DNA from: Huintestinicola sp050874005
Lineage (GTDB): Bacteria > Bacillota > Clostridia > Oscillospirales > Ruminococcaceae
Direction of reading: 5' to 3'
Assembly: GCF_050874005.1 (NCBI RefSeq)
Contig: NZ_JBNMJV010000004.1
Span: forward strand, 1-64,000
DNA length: 64,000 nucleotides
The translations under genes were made by a program, and so were the position numbers. Below, one piece after another: positions 58,479 to 64,000 of the stretch (position 1 is the stretch's first letter; every line of letters starts with the position of its first letter). Below the pieces are notes generated by a model. That model searched no databases. It was given only the letters and a program-made list of their open reading frames with translations, and was not told the DNA's origin.

Positions 58479-59708
58479 ATGGCAGACTGCATTATTATCG
58501 GCGGCGGCGCTGCAGGGCTTATGGCTGCGGTGACTGCGGCGGACTGGGGCAAGACCGTTATCCTTTTTGAGAAAAATCCCCGTGTGGGCAAAAAGCTGCT
58601 CATTACGGGAAAAGGTCGCTGCAATGTTACGAACAACTGCATCAAAGAGGATTTTTTTGCTAATATCCCCTGCAACGGCAGGTTTCTCTATTCCTCCTAC
58701 GCCGCTTTTGACTGCTCGGACACTATGAGTTTTTTTGAAAACCTTGGCGTTCCCCTTAAAACCGAACGGGGCAACAGGGTATTTCCCGTAAGCGACAGGG
58801 CAGAGGACATTGTTATCGCTTTTGAGAGGGCTATCAAGGAGCGTTCGGACAGGATAACCGTCAAAAATGCAAAGGTCACGAGGATACTTACGGAAAACGG
58901 CGCTGTCACGGGCGTTTCCGCCGATGGTGCGGCTTATCACGCAAATTCGGTGCTTATTGCTTCGGGCGGACGCTCCTATCCGAAAACAGGTTCGGACGGG
59001 GACGGTTATCGTTTTGCAAAGGAGCTGGGGCACAAGGTAGTTCCGCTCAGACCTTCTCTTGTTCCGATGGTGAGCGAGGAGGAGTGGTGCAGAGAGGCTA
59101 TGGGGCTTTCCCTTAAAAATGTTACTCTCACCCTTGTGGACGGGGCTGACGGCAAAAAGCTTTTCTCGGAAATGGGGGAAATGCTGTTTACACATTTCGG
59201 TGTGTCGGGGCCTTTGGTATTATCGGCTTCGGGGCATATAAGAAAAATGGAACGTGGTCGGTACAAGCTGATAATCGACTTAAAGCCTGCTCTGGACGAG
59301 AAAACCCTGGACAGCAGGCTTCAGAGGGATTTTGCCGAAAATGCAAACAGGGATTTTATAAACAGCCTGGGAAAGCTTCTTCCAGCAAAGCTTATTCCCG
59401 TTATTGTAAGGCTTTCGGGTATCCCTGCAGAGAAAAAGGTCAATCAGATATCAAAAAAAGAGCGGACGGAGCTTTTACATCTGCTTAAAAATCTGACGGT
59501 GACCATAAAGGATTTTCGCTCCATTGACGAGGCTATAGTTACGGGGGGCGGCGTGGATATCAGCGAGATAAATCCCAAAACTATGGAGTCAAAGAAAGTA
59601 TCCGGGCTTTATTTTGCGGGAGAGGTCATTGACGTTGACGCTTACACAGGGGGATTTAATTTACAGATCGCTTTTTCTACAGGCTATGCCGCAGGAGTTA
59701 ATATGTGA
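58479..59708 (+). CDS. HI0933/YhiN family FAD-dependent oxidoreductase
   Basis: A 409-residue flavoprotein of the HI0933-like (BaiN/YhiN) family: CIIIGGGAAGLMAAVTAA (about 4-21) for FAD, GKGRCNVTNN and ASGGRSYPKTGSDGDGY, and the closing segment GLYFAGEVIDVDAYTGGFNLQIAFSTG. Relatives have been studied as bile-acid-related reductases, but most members are uncharacterised. Last gene of the ftsK-to-here strand, followed by a terminator. Confidence 0.88.
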   Translation: MADCIIIGGGAAGLMAAVTAADWGKTVILFEKNPRVGKKLLITGKGRCNVTNNCIKEDFFANIPCNGRFLYSSYAAFDCSDTMSFFENLGVPLKTERGNRVFPVSDRAEDIVIAFERAIKERSDRITVKNAKVTRILTENGAVTGVSADGAAYHANSVLIASGGRSYPKTGSDGDGYRFAKELGHKVVPLRPSLVPMVSEEEWCREAMGLSLKNVTLTLVDGADGKKLFSEMGEMLFTHFGVSGPLVLSASGHIRKMERGRYKLIIDLKPALDEKTLDSRLQRDFAENANRDFINSLGKLLPAKLIPVIVRLSGIPAEKKVNQISKKERTELLHLLKNLTVTIKDFRSIDEAIVTGGGVDISEINPKTMESKKVSGLYFAGEVIDVDAYTGGFNLQIAFSTGYAAGVNM

Positions 59709-59762
59709 AAAAAATCCGCCGCAGTACGGCTTTATGAGCTGTATTGCGGCGGAGCTTTCTTT
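59708..59762. terminator. Bidirectional terminator
   Basis: TCCGCCGCA/TGCGGCGGA (59715-59723 with 59745-59753) with further inner pairing, flanked by A7 on the left and CTTTCTTTATTT on the right. It serves the convergent flavoprotein and lacI-type genes. Confidence 0.85.
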
Positions 59763-60771
59763 ATTTGAAATTAAGTGAGGCTACGGAGTCTTTAAAGATT
59801 ATCTTCCCCTTGACCTGTATCATTCCCAGCTGCTCGGAGGGGGTCTTTATCTTTGAAAGCAGGGCATCTACGGCGATGGCGGACATTTTTTCCGTATTTA
59901 CCTCAAAGGTGGTGATGTTCGGGACGGTAATGCTGCTGTAAACTGAATTATCAAAGCCTGTCACGGAAATATCATCGGGAACACGATATCCCTTTTCCGA
60001 AAGCAGGGACATAAGTCTGCTTGCCGCTTCGTCGCAGTTGCAGACAAAGGCGGTGGGCATTACAAGAGGAAGCTCAAGGGGGATAAACTCGCCCGTTTCC
60101 GTTTTTCGGTCGCTTATAAGATAATAGTCGGATAAACGGATATTATGCTCGATAAGGGATTTGGCATAGCCTAAATATCTGTCCTGGATACTGCTGGTGG
60201 CGTGGATATTGCCCACAAAGGCGATATCACGGTGTCCGTTGTCGATAAGGTAATTCGTTAGCTCATAGGCTGCATAAAAGCTGTCCCCCACCACGCAGCT
60301 CTCGGCTGTGAGCTGATTGTAGAAATCAAGGAACACTACCGGTATCTTGGTGTTGAGAACGGCGTTTATATATTTATCCGCTATCTGTCCGAGAATGATG
60401 ATGCCGTCCACCCTCTGGTGGAAAAATATATCGGGAAGCACAGCTTTTTCCTCGTTTCCAGATGTGAGAGTGTGGAAAAATGCATAATGCTTGCGCTGCT
60501 GGAGAGCGGTGGATATCCCTCGCATAAATTTAAAGTAAAAGCTGTTTTCCGACATATACCGCTCGGCTACGATGATACCGATATTTCCGCTGAGAGTCTT
60601 TTTCTTTTTTGCTTCCGTACCATATTTATAGCCCATTGTTTCGGCTGTCTTGAGTATTTTCTGCCTCAGCTCGCTGCTGACGCCGCTTTGTCCCGAAAAG
60701 GCTTTTGACACGGAAACGACGCTTATTCCAAGCTTTGCCGCTATATCACGCATAGTAACGCTTTTTGCCAA
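59761..60771 (-). CDS. LacI family transcriptional regulator
   Basis: A 336-residue LacI-type repressor: HTH with TMRDIAAKLGISVVSVSKAFSG (about 6-27), hinge helix region, and a periplasmic-binding-type sugar domain (GNIGIIVAERYMSENSFYF onward, GFDNSVYSSITVPNITTFEV). The start is TTG with GGGAGG eight bases upstream. It is divergent from a sugar ABC transporter operon, which it very likely controls along with itself. Confidence 0.92.
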   Translation of the reverse strand: MAKSVTMRDIAAKLGISVVSVSKAFSGQSGVSSELRQKILKTAETMGYKYGTEAKKKKTLSGNIGIIVAERYMSENSFYFKFMRGISTALQQRKHYAFFHTLTSGNEEKAVLPDIFFHQRVDGIIILGQIADKYINAVLNTKIPVVFLDFYNQLTAESCVVGDSFYAAYELTNYLIDNGHRDIAFVGNIHATSSIQDRYLGYAKSLIEHNIRLSDYYLISDRKTETGEFIPLELPLVMPTAFVCNCDEAASRLMSLLSEKGYRVPDDISVTGFDNSVYSSITVPNITTFEVNTEKMSAIAVDALLSKIKTPSEQLGMIQVKGKIIFKDSVASLNFK

Positions 60772-60792
60772 TTGTTTCGCCTCCCGTGCGCT

Positions 60793-60930
60793 GTCTGAAA
60801 GTAAATTTACAGACTAATTTTAACACATTCTCCCGAACTTTTCAAGTATTATTTTTAGCTTAAATTAGTAAGCAGTTTTTAGACTAAATTATGTTGCATT
60901 TGCAATTTGTTAGCTTATTTATGAAGCTAA
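60793..60930. promoter_or_regulatory. Candidate LacI-family operators
   Basis: Two palindromes in the 512-base AT-rich divergent region: GTCTG with a GTAAATTTAC core and CAGAC (60793-60814), and TTAGCTT-N7-AAGCTAA (60910-60930). Related half-sites such as TTTAGACTAAA occur between. The remainder up to 61180 is AT-rich with no gene seen. Confidence 0.4.
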
Positions 60931-61186
60931 ATTATTTTTTAATTCTTAATATTATATGGATATAATATTTCGTAAAAGTAAATATGAAGCGTGCAATCGT
61001 TTTCTATTTTTATCAAAAATTTATGTTTCGCAAAAAGAACTTAATTTTTACAAGCAAAATGTATAATCCGGGCAGCCCTGATTTATCATATTTAACAAAG
61101 ATTTGTGATAGCTTTCTGAAATTTGTGAAAAATTTACAAAGCTAACAAAATTACGCTGTGTGAAATGCCGCTATTTCATTTTTCCC

Positions 61187-61214
61187 TTGACTTATGACGG
61201 AAATTAACTATAAT
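61187..61214 (+). promoter_or_regulatory. Promoter of the sugar ABC transporter operon
   Basis: TTGACT (61187-61192), 16 bases, TATAAT (61209-61214), about 70 bases before the start at 61284. Confidence 0.7.
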
Positions 61215-61283
61215 AAAACTATCGCAGAAAACCATAGGCAATGAATAACACACAATGCTAATTTTTTAATGGAGGTCATTAAA

Positions 61284-62711
61284 ATGAACACTAAGTTTAA
61301 AAGAACTGCGGCTATGTGTGCCGCAGTTGTAATGGCAGGTTCAGTTCTTACCGCTTGCGGAGGTTCCAACAGCGGTTCTACCGCAACAACAACTGCTGCT
61401 GCAGGCGAGACAACAACCGCAGCAGAAGGCGGCGACACAGCTGCTGCTGACACAGAAGCTGCTCCCGCCGGCGACTCCTCTTCCGAGATCAGCGGTTCCA
61501 TCAAGGTTCTCCACCACCGTACCGACAGAGATCAGGACGGAACAATGGCTAAGCTCACCGAGGGCTTCAATGCTCTTTATCCTAATGTAACAGTTGAGTA
61601 TCAGTCATTCACAAACTATGCTGACGATATCGCTACAATGATGCAGTCCGATAACTACGGCGACGTTGTTATGACTCCTCAGGCTCTGAAGCAGGCTGAT
61701 CTTCCTAACTTCTTCGCTTCCTTCGGTTCCTACAGCGACCTTTCTCAGAAGTACTACTGGCTTGAGAATTACACCGTTGACGGTCAGGTTTATGCACTTC
61801 CTACAGGCGGTACAGCTTCCGGTGTTCTTTACAACAAGAAGGTATGGGCTGACGCAGGCATCACTTCTCTCCCCACAACTACTGACGAGTTCCTTGCTTG
61901 CCTCAAGCAGATCGCTGAAAATACCGACGCTATTCCTTACTACACCAACTACAACGCAAGCTGGTGCATCACTCAGTGGCAGTCCCTCGTAGTAGGCGCT
62001 TCCGGTGATCCCGATTACAACACCAAGCTCCTCACCGAAAAGACTGACCTCTTCTCTAAGGGCAGCCCCTATGACGCTGTTTACGGCACACTCTTTGATA
62101 TCTACGCTGATCCTACTCTCCACGAGGAAGATCCTATGACAACTGACTGGGAAGGCTGCAAGCCCGCATTCGCACAGGGCAAGATCGCAACTATGGTTCT
62201 CGGTTCTTGGGCAATCAGCCAGTTCCAGGAGGCTGCTGTTCAGGTTGGCTCCGATCCTGCTGATGTTGGATATATGCCTTTCCCCAACAGCATTGACGGC
62301 AAGATCTACTCCGTATCTTCCAACGACTATATGATGAGCGTTAACAAGAACACCGCTAATATGGACGCAGCTATGGCTTATGCTACTTGGTTCTGCACAG
62401 ACTCCGGCTTTGCTCAGAACGAGGGCGAGATCTCCGGTCTTAAGGGAGCTGCAATGCCTGAGACCCTTTCTTCCTTCGACGAGCTCGGTGTTCAGCTCTT
62501 CGTTGAGAACGCATTCCCCGAGGAACTCATCGGTAAGTGGGATGAGATTGCTAAGGCTTCTGAGGTTGATCCTTGGGGCGACGCTTCCACAAACTACAAG
62601 TTCAGAATGGCAGAGGCTGCATTCGACGGCAAGGGCAGAGATGAGTATGACAAGATTGCTGCTGACGTTAACGCTGCCTGGGCTGCTTCCAGAGATGAAA
62701 TTCTCGGCTAA
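61284..62711 (+). CDS. Sugar ABC transporter substrate-binding lipoprotein
   Basis: A 475-residue extracellular solute-binding protein (family 1). Signal sequence with lipobox VLTAC (Cys about 25), a Ser/Thr/Ala/Glu-rich linker (about 26-70) and the binding fold IKVLHHRTDRDQDGTMAKLTEGFNALYPNVTVEY. It captures an oligo- or monosaccharide. The codon choice is strikingly biased (ttc, tcc, aac, gct), as expected for a highly expressed gene. GGAGG precedes the ATG at 61284. Hairpins separate it from the permease genes. Confidence 0.93.
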   Translation: MNTKFKRTAAMCAAVVMAGSVLTACGGSNSGSTATTTAAAGETTTAAEGGDTAAADTEAAPAGDSSSEISGSIKVLHHRTDRDQDGTMAKLTEGFNALYPNVTVEYQSFTNYADDIATMMQSDNYGDVVMTPQALKQADLPNFFASFGSYSDLSQKYYWLENYTVDGQVYALPTGGTASGVLYNKKVWADAGITSLPTTTDEFLACLKQIAENTDAIPYYTNYNASWCITQWQSLVVGASGDPDYNTKLLTEKTDLFSKGSPYDAVYGTLFDIYADPTLHEEDPMTTDWEGCKPAFAQGKIATMVLGSWAISQFQEAAVQVGSDPADVGYMPFPNSIDGKIYSVSSNDYMMSVNKNTANMDAAMAYATWFCTDSGFAQNEGEISGLKGAAMPETLSSFDELGVQLFVENAFPEELIGKWDEIAKASEVDPWGDASTNYKFRMAEAAFDGKGRDEYDKIAADVNAAWAASRDEILG

Positions 62712-62760
62712 TCCACACTTTCTTCTTTAAATTTTTCTTTCTCTCCGATACTGTATTTTT

Positions 62761-62817
62761 CTGCGGCGCCTTCTTCACGCCGCAGAATGATACGGTATAT
62801 TCATACCCGTGGGTATG
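62761..62817 (+). promoter_or_regulatory. Hairpins between binding-protein and permease genes
   Basis: CTGCGGCG/CGCCGCAG (62761-62785) and CATACCC/GGGTATG (62802-62817) without U-tracts. Likely mRNA-stabilising or partial termination, giving excess binding protein. Confidence 0.55.
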
Positions 62818-62863
62818 ATGTACGCTTAAATCACGAAAATAACCCGAAAACGAGGGATATGCT

Positions 62864-63793
62864 TTGACTAAAAAAACTATTCAGCCCGAGCGTCTTGCTC
62901 CAAAGAACAAGCTTTCCAAATCTTACATTGAAAAGATGGTTACCGTTTGTCTTTTCCTGCTTATTCCCACACTCCTTCTTGTCATATTCACCTACATTCC
63001 CGCCGCTGAAATGGTTAAGTTCAGCTTTGAGGAAAGAGACCAGTTCGGTGTAAATGTCAAGTTCGTGGGCCTTGAGAACTACAAGACAGTTTTTTCGACA
63101 CCTGAGTATTTTGCTGCTTTCAAAAACAGTATTTACTACCTTATAGGTTCATTTATCCAGCTTGGACTTGCTCTTTTTCTTGCAACGATCCTCTGCTCGA
63201 AGATCAGATTTTCCAATTTCTTTAAGGGAGTTGTTTTCTTCCCTTATATGATCAATACTGTTGCAGTTGCCCTTATTTTCCGCAGATTTTTCCAGAAGGG
63301 CGACGGCATCACCAATACTGACGGTACTCTTAATTCCATAATCACCCTGCTGGGAGGAGACCCCGTAAAATTCCTCTCCACAGAGGGACTTGTCAACATC
63401 TGCCTCGTGTTCGTTTCCATATGGAGATATATCGGATTTGATATTGTAATGTTCATAGGCGCTATTCAGTCTATATCCCCCGATATTTACGAAGCCGCAG
63501 ATCTTGACGGCGCAAACCGCTTCCAGGTATTCCGCTACATAATCGCTCCCGGTATCAGACCCATTATCCTTCTTCAGATGATACTTGCGGTAAAGGGTGC
63601 CATCAGCGTTTACGAAATTCCCTTTATCATCACAGGCGGACGATTTGGTTCAAGCACATTCGTTATCCAGACAACAGAAACGGCATTCAAGTTCCAGAAA
63701 GTCGGGCTTGCCTCGGCGATGGCTGTGGTACTGTTCCTGATAATAGTCGTCGTCACGGTAATACAAAAACTGGTTCTCAAGGAGGAAAAGTAA
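62864..63793 (+). CDS. Sugar ABC transporter permease (MalF-like)
   Basis: A 309-residue permease with six membrane helices (first at about 28-48). YEAADLDGANRFQVFRYIIAPGIRP is the EAA loop that contacts the ATPase. Imports sugar with the next permease. The start codon is TTG (62864), with AACGAGGGATATGCT upstream giving a GAGG site. The ATPase is not in the window; MsmK-type ATPases are often shared. Confidence 0.92.
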   Translation: MTKKTIQPERLAPKNKLSKSYIEKMVTVCLFLLIPTLLLVIFTYIPAAEMVKFSFEERDQFGVNVKFVGLENYKTVFSTPEYFAAFKNSIYYLIGSFIQLGLALFLATILCSKIRFSNFFKGVVFFPYMINTVAVALIFRRFFQKGDGITNTDGTLNSIITLLGGDPVKFLSTEGLVNICLVFVSIWRYIGFDIVMFIGAIQSISPDIYEAADLDGANRFQVFRYIIAPGIRPIILLQMILAVKGAISVYEIPFIITGGRFGSSTFVIQTTETAFKFQKVGLASAMAVVLFLIIVVVTVIQKLVLKEEK

Positions 63794-63794
63794 A

Positions 63795-64000
63795 ATGGCT
63801 GATACAGCAATCAAAAAGGACTACAGCACTTTTGTCCCTAAGCTTTTCACCTTCCTGAAATATGCCGTTCTCGTAATTGCCTGCCTGTTAGTTTTCATTC
63901 CCCTTGTAGTCGTATTTTTAGGATCTTTCAAGAACAACACAGAATTCCTTTCATCAAACGTTTTTGCGCGTCCCACAAAGTTTGAATGGTCGAACTACAA
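63795..64000 (+). CDS. Sugar ABC transporter permease (MalG-like), partial
   Basis: The first 68 codons of a second permease, running off the right edge. It has a short cytoplasmic start and a first helix (KYAVLVIACLLVFIPLVVVF), then LGSFKNNTEFLSS, typical of MalG-type proteins. GGAGG lies ten bases upstream, overlapping the end of the MalF-like gene. Confidence 0.88.
   Translation, partial: MADTAIKKDYSTFVPKLFTFLKYAVLVIACLLVFIPLVVVFLGSFKNNTEFLSSNVFARPTKFEWSNY

Overview
The window looks like a chromosomal segment of a spore-forming, low-to-mid G+C Firmicute of class Clostridia, most likely Oscillospiraceae (Ruminococcus-like). The grounds are SpoVG, Spo0A and SpoVAD/SpoVAE, a type III glutamine synthetase, a LexA repressor, strong TTGACA-17-TATAAT promoters, AGGAGG-type ribosome sites and an archaeal-type aspartyl-tRNA synthetase. 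No rRNA, tRNA, CRISPR array or prophage was seen. The only transposon material is an IS3-like end at the left edge.

Layout. 1-250: IS end and an orphan promoter with a LexA-like box. 252-9701 (minus): GH25 lysozyme, phosphodiesterase-like hydrolase, glnN, aspartyl-tRNA synthetase, CPBP protease, lexA, murC. 9858-17389: spoVG, a NUDIX hydrolase (minus), YfhO-type membrane protein, SDR reductase, two-part ThrE exporter, rRNA methyltransferase. 17400-18257: gene-free region dominated by a giant imperfect inverted repeat. 18258-19646 (minus): spoVAE, spoVAD. 19842-28960: AgcS symporter, then a multisubunit amine/amino-acid oxidoreductase operon ending in a PII protein and an APC permease, then an AraC regulator. 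29009-33809 (minus): hydrolase, pdxT, pdxS, membrane diguanylate cyclase. 34039-39746 (minus): urtEDCBA urea transporter and a cytidylate-kinase-like gene. 39958-47640 (minus): candidate small RNA, AI-2E permease, cardiolipin synthase, uvrB, lysR, a complete type III toxin-antitoxin locus (toxI RNA repeats plus ToxN/AbiQ), spo0A. 48087-59708: tepA-like, 66-bp tandem repeats, uppP, ftsK/spoIIIE, YgiQ radical SAM protein, MBL hydrolase, RpiR regulator and others. 59761-64000: LacI regulator and the start of a sugar ABC transporter operon.

Nitrogen is a recurring theme: glnN, urtABCDE and a PII protein beside an amino-acid/amine permease. glnN and urtA have the same leader design, a small hairpin with an AACGGN hexaloop that is mutually exclusive with an intrinsic terminator. 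This suggests control by one ANTAR-type antiterminator encoded elsewhere.

The most interesting unexplained signals are RNA or DNA structures: the toxI repeats, a leader element shared with compensatory changes between pdxS and the GH25 gene, a five-helix structured RNA at the end of the oxidoreductase operon, a free-standing ncRNA candidate at 39958-40095, a family of 66-bp palindromic repeats, and the roughly 580-bp inverted repeat at 17521-18098.
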